Shown piece after piece: positions 15,801-23,451 of a DNA stretch of 36,742 nt (position 1 is its first letter; each line of letters opens with the position of its first letter). The notes beneath the pieces are model-generated. The model was not told the DNA's origin. It worked only from the letters and a program-made list of their open reading frames with translations, and ran no database searches. The DNA comes from a virus: positions 1 through 36,742 of the IMG/VR virus record IMGVR_UViG_3300049259_000398; one strand, given 5' to 3'. Both the position numbers and the translations under genes were made by a program.

Positions 15801-16261
15801 TTAGCGTAACGATTGACGATTCTGCCGTGCAACAACTCCAGCAACGCCTTGCCGGGCTCGCCCCTCGCGTGGTGGCCCAGGTTTATGAGGCTTTGCAACC
15901 GCTCATTTATCAATCACTGCGCACGGCGGTCCCAAAGTATTTTGCGGGATCAGGAGGCAAAGGCGGGTCGAGTGACCGGCTGACTTCGCGCAGCGGCAAC
16001 CTGATGAATTCGGTCCTGCAATCGATAGAGACCAAGATTGACGGCCAAAGTCTGACCGTCAGCATTGGGTCGGATTTGAAGTACGCCCGTATTCACGAAT
16101 ATGGCGGGTTTGCCGGACGGGCTGGACCGTTCAAGAAGAAAGAAGGCCGGCGTCCTTACATTCGTCCACGGCCCTATCTGCGTCCGGCAATCAGTGATCT
16201 TCAAAAGGCATTGCCTGCTCTGCTTGAGCAGGCGATCCAGCAAGTTCAGGTGTCAGAGTGA
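15797..16261 (+). CDS. HK97 gp10-like head-tail joining protein
   Basis: The GTG start overlaps the preceding TGA; GGAGG lies at 15784-15788. The product is 154 aa. The hallmark is YARIHEYGG near residues 95-103 followed by RPRPYLRPAI near 123-132, found in the HK97 gp10 / Mu virion-morphogenesis family that completes the tail-proximal connector. Basic patches between them (FKKKEGRRPY) are typical. It is translationally coupled on both sides. Confidence 0.85.
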   Translation: MISVTIDDSAVQQLQQRLAGLAPRVVAQVYEALQPLIYQSLRTAVPKYFAGSGGKGGSSDRLTSRSGNLMNSVLQSIETKIDGQSLTVSIGSDLKYARIHEYGGFAGRAGPFKKKEGRRPYIRPRPYLRPAISDLQKALPALLEQAIQQVQVSE

Positions 16262-16710
16262 TTTTTCCTCGTGAGCAAATTTATTCCGCGTTGTTCTCCG
16301 TGTTGCAAGGCGCGCTCCTTACGCCGGCTGGTCCGTTCAAAACGGTCAGCCGGCGCTGGCAGGACCCATCGCAGATCTCGCCCGCGGACCGTCCATCGTT
16401 GTACCAGGTGCAGAAGGATGAACTCACCAGCACCAGCGTGAATGGACTTCCCATCCACGCCAGGTTGGCGGTGGATCTTGTGTTGTACACCGCTGGAGAC
16501 AGCGAACCGAATTCGATCCCTTCCACCGAACTCAATGCTCTTCTGGACGCCGTGGAAGCGGCCATTCGCAACGCGACGCCGGGGATAGCGCAGTCGCTGG
16601 GCGGCAAAGTTTCGCACTGCCGCATTGAAGGAAAGATTGAGATCGTGGAAAACGTTGTTGGCTCCATGGCGCTCGCCGTGGTGCCCATAGAAATTCTTAC
16701 CACCGCTTAA
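16258..16710 (+). CDS. Tail terminator / completion-like protein
   Basis: The GTG start overlaps the preceding stop (GTGA). The product is 150 aa of mixed alpha/beta with the order helix (REQIYSALFSVLQGAL), strand (FKTVSRRWQ), strand (HARLAVDLVLYT), helix (STELNALLDAVEAAIRN) and strand (KVSHCRIEGKIEIV). This topology and length fit gpU-like tail terminators, which cap the tube and bind the connector. The assignment uses fold pattern and position, between gp10-like and tube genes, not a signature motif. Confidence 0.7.
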   Translation: MIFPREQIYSALFSVLQGALLTPAGPFKTVSRRWQDPSQISPADRPSLYQVQKDELTSTSVNGLPIHARLAVDLVLYTAGDSEPNSIPSTELNALLDAVEAAIRNATPGIAQSLGGKVSHCRIEGKIEIVENVVGSMALAVVPIEILTTA

Positions 16711-16799
16711 GACACCACATTCAGTTCACAAACCGCAGCCGTTCCGCGGCTTCAATTTATGGGAGTGCAGGGCCGGCTCCCCAAAAGGAGAAAGAAAAA

Positions 16800-17552
16800 A
16801 TGTTTGAATTTGGCGCAGGTACCTTGTGGGGCTTTCCCGTCGGCGGCAACACCGCCGCGAACCCCACTCCCATGAAATTCGGAACGCTGCAGGACGTCTC
16901 GCTGGATATTTCAGGCGACGTGAAGCAGCTTTACGGGCAGAAACAGTTTCCTGAGGCTGTGGCCCGCGGAAAATGCAAGATCACCGGCAAGTCCAAGTTT
17001 GCCGCCATTAACGGCAAAATGCTGAACGACCTGTTCTTCGGTCAGACGATGCCCGCCGGCATGAAACAGGTGGCCCTTGATGAATCTCATGCCATCCCCG
17101 CTACACCTTTCCAGGTGACGATTACCCCGCCAAACTCCGGCGTGTTTGTGCAGGATTGGGGAGTGCGTTACGCGGCCACCGGGCTCCCATTTACCCGCGT
17201 TGCCTCCGCGCCTGTATTGGGACAGTACTCCGTTACTGCGGGCGGGGTTTACACGTTTGCCTCGGCGGATAACGTGGCTGGCGCCGTGGCCCTTATGAGT
17301 TACACCTACTCCCTTGCGGCTGTCGGATCACAGCTCAATATCACCAATCAACTCATGGGCTTCGCGCCGACCATCCAGGTGCTATTGGAAAACGTGTACA
17401 ACGGCAACCAATTCAACGTGCTGCTGTACTCGGTGGTGGCCTCAAAGCTCACGTTTGCGACCAAGCAGGAAGACTTCATCATTCCCGAGTTTGACTTTGA
17501 GGCCTTCGCCAATGCCGCCGGTCAAGTGATCGACATGTACTCCAACGAATAG
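16800..17552 (+). CDS. Major tail tube protein
   Basis: Forms the stacked hexameric rings of the tail. The product is 250 aa. Residues 25-105 (LQDVSLDISGDVKQLYG, GKCKITGKSKFAAING) and 175-250 (LNITNQLMGFAPTIQVLLEN, FIIPEFDFEAFANAAGQVID) form the beta-sandwich typical of siphovirus tubes. Between them, residues 141-171 carry a GQYSV..GVYTF.SAD..SYTYS module also seen in the tail-tip protein. AGGAG precedes the ATG. The position ahead of the two chaperone frames and tape measure is classic. Confidence 0.88.
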   Translation: MFEFGAGTLWGFPVGGNTAANPTPMKFGTLQDVSLDISGDVKQLYGQKQFPEAVARGKCKITGKSKFAAINGKMLNDLFFGQTMPAGMKQVALDESHAIPATPFQVTITPPNSGVFVQDWGVRYAATGLPFTRVASAPVLGQYSVTAGGVYTFASADNVAGAVALMSYTYSLAAVGSQLNITNQLMGFAPTIQVLLENVYNGNQFNVLLYSVVASKLTFATKQEDFIIPEFDFEAFANAAGQVIDMYSNE

Positions 17553-17564
17553 CTCTCTCCAAGT

Positions 17565-17597
17565 GCGGGCCGGCTCCTTGCCGCGCCCGCTTTTTTA
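17565..17597 (+). terminator. Terminator after tail tube gene
   Basis: GCGGGC (17565-17570) pairs with GCCCGC (17585-17590), followed by TTTTTTATA. It lies 12 bases after the tube stop, the best rho-independent form in the window. It would keep tube mRNA abundant relative to downstream chaperone and tape-measure mRNA. Confidence 0.75.
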
Positions 17598-17634
17598 TAC
17601 AACGGCTTTGCCAATTTCTATTAGGAGGAAAATC

Positions 17635-17946
17635 ATGCTTAAGCAGCAAACTGTCCCCACATCACTGGGACAACTTACGGTCTCATCTCTTACGCTCGGT
17701 GAATTGCGCGAGTTGGACTCGCTGTTCCAGGAAAAACCTTCCGCAGAAAATTCCGGGCTGGCTTCATTGCTCCGATATTTGCCCGTGATCCAGAATGCGG
17801 TAAGAAAAGTGCATCAGGACCTCACCACGGACCAGCTTGAAAACGGCCTTACCTTCGACGATTTCAATGTTCTTTTCAACACCATGCTTGAAGTGTCCGG
17901 GCTTAAGAAGGCGGCCGCGGGGGAACCGACTCCGGTACCGGTATAG
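17635..17946 (+). CDS. Tail assembly chaperone, short form (G-like)
   Basis: The ATG at 17635 follows AGGAGG at 17623-17628; earlier in-frame starts would lie in the terminator. The product is 103 aa, helical and acidic, ending in PTPVPV. Position between tube and tape measure marks it as the G-like chaperone that coats the tape measure during tail assembly. Near its end lies GGGGGAA (17919-17925), where ribosomes could slip back one base and continue in the frame that ends at 18227. The long form would be about 197 aa. Confidence 0.82.
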   Translation: MLKQQTVPTSLGQLTVSSLTLGELRELDSLFQEKPSAENSGLASLLRYLPVIQNAVRKVHQDLTTDQLENGLTFDDFNVLFNTMLEVSGLKKAAAGEPTPVPV

Positions 17947-18227
17947 CCGACTGGCCGTTTGTGTTTGGCCATGTCGCCACCGCTACCGGATGGACGTTCC
18001 CCGAGATCGACAAGCTTACCTTGTGGGAATTGAACGATCTCATGGCGTACTGGAAAGATTATCCGCCGACTCATGTGCTCGTGGCCGCTTATCTGATGGG
18101 CGGTACAAAAAAACCTGCAGGCAAAACTCGCCACCAACTCCAGAGCAATTTTGGTGAACTGACGCAGGCGGTGTTGTTTGCTGGAGGAAGCACAAGTAAA
18201 AAGCTTCCCCAGTTCTATAAGACATAA
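17907..18227 (+). CDS. Tail chaperone frameshift extension (T-like)
   Basis: This -1 frame is open from 17907 and overlaps the end of the G-like frame by 40 bases. Conserved-looking coding runs through IADWPFVFGHVATATGWTF and LTLWELNDLMAYW. There is an ATG at 17961, but no ribosome-binding site precedes it and protein-like sequence starts before it, so production by -1 frameshift from the G-like frame is favoured. The lambda G-GT pair works this way. The C-terminus is Lys-rich (STSKKLPQFYKT). I give the open span, not a separate start. Confidence 0.75.
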   Translation, partial: EGGRGGTDSGTGIADWPFVFGHVATATGWTFPEIDKLTLWELNDLMAYWKDYPPTHVLVAAYLMGGTKKPAGKTRHQLQSNFGELTQAVLFAGGSTSKKLPQFYKT

Positions 18228-18358
18228 CTTTATAAAGCGTTGCGTGCCGATATTGAAGCGCAAAACTTTAAATGTTACGGTTGTTCCAGATCATTCACTT
18301 TTTGCTTTGCAAATGCGGAAATGTCCACTAGTATCTCGCTTCCAAAGGAGATTAACTC

Positions 18359-19069
18359 ATGCGCCAGGCAGGCATTACGACTGGAACCAGTCTTAAATGG
18401 AGTGCGGGAGGAAAGAGAACCGGGCTCCCGCGTTTGTTCATCATCACACTTCTTGTCTTCGCGGTAGGATTCTCGAATGAAAAGGACACGAAGGCGATAA
18501 CGGATGCGCTGAATCTATCGATGAGCAAGGACTCGATCAAGCTTGTTTATATGATCGGCCGAGTTAATGGAAAATGCGGCAGTTTCACAACACTCGAACC
18601 TATTCCTGCGCAGATCGACTTTATCGCGGCACAAAAGGCTGGTTTAGTGACCATAGCGCCGGACGGCCCTGACTTTTGGGAGGTTGAGCTGGCAAATGCA
18701 AAGCCACAGGTACTGGAGAACTTGAAGAAGGCCAAATATAACGAGAAGGATGCGTGCCGATCTCTTACTATGTTCGATACTGTCGCGACAAAATCCGTTG
18801 TGGAGATCAAAAACATCTATGAAGTCACCAGTCAAAAATCTGAAATTGAGTTTACCTGGAAATGGGTGCTGGCTCCCACCGGCGTCAAACTAATCGATAA
18901 TCTTTCACAGAAAGAGTTATCACAGCTCAATAATAATTTGAGAAATCCAGCCCTGCTGATGAAACACGATGAGACCTTTAACTTAATGGATATAAGGCAA
19001 AGCACCACGCCCCACCCCGAGAAAAAGATGTTGAAGATATCCGGCGACGGCTGGGTGCTGGATCAGTAG
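18359..19069 (+). CDS. Membrane-anchored hypothetical protein, moron candidate
   Basis: The ATG at 18359 follows AAGGAG 8 bases upstream. Residues 1-26 are basic, then LFIITLLVFAVGF (about 27-39) is a signal anchor or long signal peptide. The remaining 195 residues are mixed alpha/beta with three Cys and would lie outside the inner membrane. It does not resemble any tail protein, lies between chaperone and tape-measure genes, has a 130-base AT-richer leader and is followed by its own terminator. That is the layout of a moron gene expressed in the lysogen, for example a superinfection-exclusion protein. A weak -10 (TAGTAT near 18331) is all I see of a promoter. A perfect GCGGGAG/CTCCCGC hairpin lies inside its early codons. 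Confidence 0.6.
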   Translation: MRQAGITTGTSLKWSAGGKRTGLPRLFIITLLVFAVGFSNEKDTKAITDALNLSMSKDSIKLVYMIGRVNGKCGSFTTLEPIPAQIDFIAAQKAGLVTIAPDGPDFWEVELANAKPQVLENLKKAKYNEKDACRSLTMFDTVATKSVVEIKNIYEVTSQKSEIEFTWKWVLAPTGVKLIDNLSQKELSQLNNNLRNPALLMKHDETFNLMDIRQSTTPHPEKKMLKISGDGWVLDQ

Positions 19070-19091
19070 TCATTCGGATTCGAGCTTTACG

Positions 19092-19116
19092 AAAGCAGCC
19101 TGCGAGCTGCTTTTTT
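19092..19116 (+). terminator. Terminator after moron candidate
   Basis: AAAGCAGC (19092-19099) pairs with GCTGCTTT (19106-19113) around a short loop, and the T-run continues (TTTTTTATT). It lies 23 bases after the stop of the membrane protein. Confidence 0.7.
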
Positions 19117-19148
19117 ATTGCTCCAAAATTGTTATCGAGGAAAGCTCC

Positions 19149-19211
19149 ATGCCAGACTTTCCCATCAATACCGGTGACACCGGCGAAATCACAAAAGCTC
19201 GGTCGTGGTAG
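19149..19211 (+). other. 20-codon mini-ORF before tape measure
   Basis: ATG at 19149 with GAGGAAAG about 5 bases upstream opens 20 codons (MPDFPINTGDTG...) ending in TAG at 19209. It lies in a different frame from the tape measure. It could be a leader peptide or the stump of a structural gene cut off when the membrane protein was inserted. Evidence is only the ribosome-binding site. Confidence 0.25.
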
Positions 19212-19281
19212 TGAGCGATCTCGAAGCTGCTTTTCTTTAGATTTTAACGTGCATTATCAAGAAACACGGAGAGTCACCACA

Positions 19282-21288
19282 ATGGCTGACAATGAAGTTT
19301 CCATAAAATTCACGGGCGACGCAAGTGGCGCTGAAGATGCCGCCACGACGACAAAGGAACACGTAGACAAAGCGACTGATTCTCTAAAAATACTGGAAGA
19401 CCTCCTCGGCGCTAAGATTCCTGAATCGGTCACGAAAATGCTTGCCGCAAGCAAGTTGATCGGCCCGGCTCTAACTGCCGCGTTCGAACCCTTGGCCATC
19501 ATTTCTCTCGGCGTTGCTTTGGTCGACGCTACGGATAAGATTTCAAAATTTGTCGGTGATGTCCTGACCGGCGCCGATGACCTGCGCAGATTTGATGACC
19601 AGTTAAAGACTGAGAACAAAACTCTGGAGGAATATGCTCGCAAGACAAAAGAGGCCAGTCGCGCTCTGGAACTGCTGAATGCGCCCGACCAAAAGACCAG
19701 GAATGCTCTAAAGCTCCAGTTCCAGATTGAAGATCAAGGAGGCTCGGCGGCGAAGCTTGAAGAGCTGTTAAAGGCCAAGACTGCCGAATTGCAGAAGCTG
19801 CTGCACAAAATCACAACAGAAGGCGTGGGAGATGCGGCCACGGGAATGACGACAGAGATTGAGACACTTGTTTCCGAAACTCGTCAAGGTAAAGAAGATA
19901 TCGAGCAGCTTTCCAGTGCAATTCGTCTGCTGGGTGCAAGACAAAGAGAGGCAGCCGCGGAAGAAGCCCTGACCAACAAGCAAAATAAGAATGATCTTGA
20001 TAGAGAAGCGTCGCAACGGGCCGCGATCGCGTCGCAGCAGAAATCTCTCACCGCGCAACGATCGGCGCAGCGAGCAGCGGCTGCAGCCGAAGAGCAAAAG
20101 TTTTTCGAGGATGCACTCCATCGTCACAACAAGATCCTTACCGCAAAGCAATTGGAAGCGCAGGCCGCGAAAGAAGATGCGGTTGCCGCAGGAGCACTGG
20201 CCCGCTACAGCGAGCAACAAGTAAAAGCTGCGCAGCAGGAAGCTGCTCTTGCCGAAAAAGGAGCAGAGAACAACGCGAAAATTCAACAGCTCCAGCGCGA
20301 TATTACGGACAGCCATGCTAAGAACAATGCCGCTCTTTCAGTTGCGCTCGGATACACAACTCAGGAAAAAGCCGATACCCAGGCGCTTGCGACACTGGAA
20401 AAGGACAAGTCCACAGCCATTGGTGACATCAATAGCCGCCTCAATGCCCAGATTGGAATCGTAAAGAACCTTGGTGCGGCCACCATGAACGGCATGCTTG
20501 GCTCGCCGGAGCAAAAAGCTGCTTTTCAAAAAGCCGTTCTCGATTATCAAAAGCTCAAGATTGAGGAACTAAATCTTGAGAAGAAGTATGACGATCAGAT
20601 TGCCGCTTTACAGCTAAAGCTCACCAATACTTCCACTGCTCAGCTTAGAAAGCAGATGTTGCAGTGGCAGAATGTCCATCAGGAAATGGTGAATCAGTTC
20701 ATGGCTTCTCTCAATAGCATGAACCAAAGTCTGGCCTCCTTTATTGTTACCGGGAAAAGCAACTGGAAACAGCTTGCGTCGAGCGCCATTGAAGCCATTC
20801 TCTCGATTGTCCTTCAGTATGAGGAATCCAAGCTGATCATGATGATCATGGACAAGCTTGGGGCAAAGACCAAACTGCAAATGGACGCGGAAACCGGCAT
20901 GGCCGAAGTGGAAATCGCTTCCAACGTAGGGGCCGCTAACGCCTACGCTGCGTTTGCGGACATGCCTGCTATCGCAGCGGGGATGGCGGCGGCGGCCAAG
21001 GGCATAATTTCCGGCTTCTCGGCTCCCATTGCTGCGGTTGCGAAACTCGACATGGGAACCAACTACGTTCCCATGGACGGACTTGCCTATCTTCACAAAG
21101 GTGAAAAAGTGATTCCGGCGGGAACAACGGGGCCAGGCTACAGCGGTGGCATTGGCGGAATCACTGTGGTCGTGAACCACTCCGTCAGCGCTGTGGACGC
21201 TGCTTCATTCCAGGGACACATACGCCGGCACGGCAACATGATTGCCAATGAAGTAACGCGGGCGCTGAAGCGGAAAGGAGTCAGATGA
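19282..21288 (+). CDS. Tail tape measure protein
   Basis: Sets tail length and leaves the tail during DNA ejection. The start at 19282 (MADNEVSIKF) is preferred because the upstream in-frame stretch from 19129 crosses the mini-ORF and looks non-coding. The product is 668 aa. It has a hydrophobic segment near residues 55-85 (LIGPALTAAFEPLAIISLGV), long coiled coil about 110-520, a second Ala/Gly-rich hydrophobic region about 590-625, and a C-terminal MGTNYVPMDGLAYLHKGEKV-type motif typical of tape measures. At about 0.15 nm per residue the tail would be near 100 nm. It overlaps the next gene by 4 bases. Confidence 0.92.
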   Translation: MADNEVSIKFTGDASGAEDAATTTKEHVDKATDSLKILEDLLGAKIPESVTKMLAASKLIGPALTAAFEPLAIISLGVALVDATDKISKFVGDVLTGADDLRRFDDQLKTENKTLEEYARKTKEASRALELLNAPDQKTRNALKLQFQIEDQGGSAAKLEELLKAKTAELQKLLHKITTEGVGDAATGMTTEIETLVSETRQGKEDIEQLSSAIRLLGARQREAAAEEALTNKQNKNDLDREASQRAAIASQQKSLTAQRSAQRAAAAAEEQKFFEDALHRHNKILTAKQLEAQAAKEDAVAAGALARYSEQQVKAAQQEAALAEKGAENNAKIQQLQRDITDSHAKNNAALSVALGYTTQEKADTQALATLEKDKSTAIGDINSRLNAQIGIVKNLGAATMNGMLGSPEQKAAFQKAVLDYQKLKIEELNLEKKYDDQIAALQLKLTNTSTAQLRKQMLQWQNVHQEMVNQFMASLNSMNQSLASFIVTGKSNWKQLASSAIEAILSIVLQYEESKLIMMIMDKLGAKTKLQMDAETGMAEVEIASNVGAANAYAAFADMPAIAAGMAAAAKGIISGFSAPIAAVAKLDMGTNYVPMDGLAYLHKGEKVIPAGTTGPGYSGGIGGITVVVNHSVSAVDAASFQGHIRRHGNMIANEVTRALKRKGVR

Positions 21289-21953
21289 GCAACCTTGTGT
21301 TTCCCAAAGTTCGGGGCCTGGGCTGGAGTATTACCAAGAATCCTACGTTCTCAACGGAAATCCAGTCCTCAATTGCCGGTCGCGAGGTGAGGGTGCAGAA
21401 CTTCCAGAACCCGATCTGGGAGTTCACCCTGGCCTATGAGTATCTGTTGAACGATCCGCGATCGAGAGATGAAAACGAACAGACGCCGCTGGAAACGCTT
21501 GTCGGTTTCTTTCTGGCCCGCGGCGGACAATTTGATGACTTCCTGCTGAATGAAAGCGACCTGACGCAGCGGCTGGAAGACTCGGTATACAGCGGCCAGC
21601 CGATAGGCACGGGTGACGGATCAAGCAAGAATTTTCAGCTCGTGCGCAACTTCGGCGGATTTCTGGAAGCTTGCCAGAATCCGGCCAACCAGGTGGCGAC
21701 TATCTACGTGAGCGGAGCAGTGCAGACCACAAGCGCTTACACCATCTCAAACGGCCTGGTGCAATTTACTAATGCTCCAGCGCTAAACGCGCCTATCACC
21801 GCAGACTTTACCTTTCTGCACCGCGTACGATTTGACGCCGGAACGTCGCGCGGCAGCTCTGCCAGCGGGGCGCGTGAAGGAATTGAGTTCAGCAACTTCT
21901 ATTTCAATCTGTACGAGTGTAAGGAAGTGCAGTTGATTACGGTCAGAAAATAA
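21285..21953 (+). CDS. Distal tail protein, DUF2460 (GTA g12-like)
   Basis: Forms the ring at the end of the tail tube. The 222 residues match the DUF2460 family, which includes g12 of the Rhodobacter gene transfer agent. Landmarks are FPKVRGLGWSITKNPTFST at residues 6-24, PIWEFTLAYEYL near 43-54, FFLARGGQFDDFLL (88-105), a beta insertion (110-180) and a final GIEFSNFYFNLYECKEVQL. The start codon overlaps the tape-measure stop, so expression is coupled. It begins a four-gene tip set in GTA order. Confidence 0.85.
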   Translation: MSNLVFPKVRGLGWSITKNPTFSTEIQSSIAGREVRVQNFQNPIWEFTLAYEYLLNDPRSRDENEQTPLETLVGFFLARGGQFDDFLLNESDLTQRLEDSVYSGQPIGTGDGSSKNFQLVRNFGGFLEACQNPANQVATIYVSGAVQTTSAYTISNGLVQFTNAPALNAPITADFTFLHRVRFDAGTSRGSSASGAREGIEFSNFYFNLYECKEVQLITVRK

Positions 21954-21960
21954 AACAGGT

Positions 21961-22041
21961 TTTACCACAGAGGACACAGAGGACACAGAGGGGAGTTGGT
22001 TTTTATTTCCCATGTTTCTTTGTGTCCTTTGTGGTTAAAGG
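21961..22041 (+). repeat. Palindromic CCACAGAGGACACAGAG repeat element
   Basis: The left arm at 21961-21991 contains CCACAGAGGACACAGAG; the right arm at 22015-22041 is its imperfect reverse complement (CTTTGTGTCCTTTGTGG). The arms can form a long hairpin in the transcript between two tail genes. The right end supplies AAAGG, the ribosome-binding site for the gene at 22048. A related single arm lies at 27035-27068. Confidence 0.85.
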
Positions 22042-22047
22042 TTTGAT

Positions 22048-22914
22048 ATGAAAACACCCACAAATATCGGCGGCAACAATCTCGTGACGTGGCTCCAGAA
22101 CGCAACAGAAATCCGCATGGCCGACCTTTACACCATCACGCTTAAGAACGGCGCTGCGTTGCGCTACACAACTTGGGACACAAACCTGCTAGTGCTGGGA
22201 AACACATTTGTGACTGGCCCGCCGAATATCGCGCGGTCGGCAATTGAAGAGAAGCTCGGCATGGACGTGGCGACGCTCGAGGTCACAATTGAAGCCAGCC
22301 TGACTGATGTGATCAATGGCGTCCCCATTCTGCAAGCGATCGGGCAGGGGCTGTTCGATGGTGCGGCGTTTCGCATCGACCGCTTGTTTATGGATTCCGC
22401 TTCGATCCAGATCGGCACTGTGGTGAGATTTTCCGGCTTCATCGGCGCGCTGGACGAACTTATGCGCTCTTCGGCGAAGCTCTCAGTAAACGCCGGCACC
22501 GCTTACCTGAGCATGCAGTTACCGGCCGTGATTCTTCAGCCGGGATGCACAAACACGCTCTTTGATGCGCGCTGCGGACTGGTTAAAGCCTCTTTCGCGG
22601 AAGTGAACACAGTACAGGCCGGGAGCACAGTCAATAAACTGCTTTCTCTTTCCGCCAACGGCGATCGCTATTACGAGAATGGGCAAATTTCCTTTACTAC
22701 CGGAGCCAACGCGGGATTGGTCAAGGCGGTAAAGACTTATGCGGGACAGCAGTTTACTTTCAACTCTCCACTGCCGTTTGCGCCGAATGCGGGGGACCTA
22801 TTTACTGCGTATCCGGGATGCGACAAAACGCAGCTCACATGCACCAATAAGTTTGCCAATCTGGTGAACTTTGAAGGCTTTCCTTACGTGCCGGCGCCGG
22901 AAACTGCAATCTAG
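22048..22914 (+). CDS. Tail hub protein with Fe-S motif, DUF2163 (GTA g13-like)
   Basis: Central hub of the tail tip. The product is 288 aa. The N-terminal domain (residues 25-160, with RMADLYTITLKNGAALRYT and FSGFIGALDEL) fits DUF2163. The C-terminal part holds four cysteines with spacing C167-x8-C176 and C258-x6-C265. Lambda gpL has the same x8 and x6 spacing and binds a 4Fe-4S cluster there, and the GTA hub protein also carries an Fe-S site. The ribosome-binding site AAAGG (22037-22041) lies in the flanking repeat. An iron-sulphur cluster is therefore likely. Confidence 0.86.
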   Translation: MKTPTNIGGNNLVTWLQNATEIRMADLYTITLKNGAALRYTTWDTNLLVLGNTFVTGPPNIARSAIEEKLGMDVATLEVTIEASLTDVINGVPILQAIGQGLFDGAAFRIDRLFMDSASIQIGTVVRFSGFIGALDELMRSSAKLSVNAGTAYLSMQLPAVILQPGCTNTLFDARCGLVKASFAEVNTVQAGSTVNKLLSLSANGDRYYENGQISFTTGANAGLVKAVKTYAGQQFTFNSPLPFAPNAGDLFTAYPGCDKTQLTCTNKFANLVNFEGFPYVPAPETAI

Positions 22915-22924
22915 GAGAAGCGAA

Positions 22925-23425
22925 ATGCAGCGACTGACCACAGAGCAGCGGACCAATATTGTGCGCGCAGCCAAAGAGTGGCTGGGCACTCCGTATCACC
23001 ACCACGCGCGGATAAAGCACGCCGGCGCGGATTGCGCGATGTTTCCCCTGGCTGTGTACCAGGAGTGCGGCGTGCTGCCGCTAGAGTATACGCCGCCGCA
23101 TTATTCGGTGCAGTGGCATCTGCACCGATCGGAAGAACTCTACCTGAACGAAATTGAAAAGTTTGTGGTGGAAATAGATTCATCTCCGCAACCCGCCGAT
23201 TTCGTTGTATTCAAATTTGGGCGAACGTACTCCCATGGCGCCATCGTGGTGGAATGGCCAATCGTGATTCACGCTTACATTCCCCACGGCGTTCTTCTAA
23301 GCGATGCGTTGCGCGATGGCGAACTGCTGGGAAGAGAACGCAAATGTTTTGAGCTACGGCCACTGGCAAGCATAGAAGCCGCGCGTCGGCTCAACGACGG
23401 TTCGCGGCTGACAATCAGCTTATAA
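22925..23425 (+). CDS. NlpC/P60 tail peptidase (GTA g14-like)
   Basis: Predicted cysteine peptidase that cuts peptidoglycan peptides as the tail penetrates the wall. The start at 22925 follows AGGAG; an earlier frame overlaps the previous gene. The product is 166 aa. The catalytic block is GTPYHHHARIKHAGADC with C37 as nucleophile. H104 in TYSHGAIVVE and H116 in VIHAY complete the pattern. Short length and lack of a signal peptide agree with a virion protein. It follows the hub gene by 10 bases, exactly as g14 follows g13 in gene transfer agents. Confidence 0.88.
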   Translation: MQRLTTEQRTNIVRAAKEWLGTPYHHHARIKHAGADCAMFPLAVYQECGVLPLEYTPPHYSVQWHLHRSEELYLNEIEKFVVEIDSSPQPADFVVFKFGRTYSHGAIVVEWPIVIHAYIPHGVLLSDALRDGELLGRERKCFELRPLASIEAARRLNDGSRLTISL

Positions 23426-23451
23426 ACACCAGAAAACATGAGGGTCGACCT

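Noticed and set aside
19129-19281. Longer start for the tape measure
   Set aside because: The extra residues look non-coding and cross a mini-ORF in another frame; MADNEVSIKF is a natural tape-measure start.
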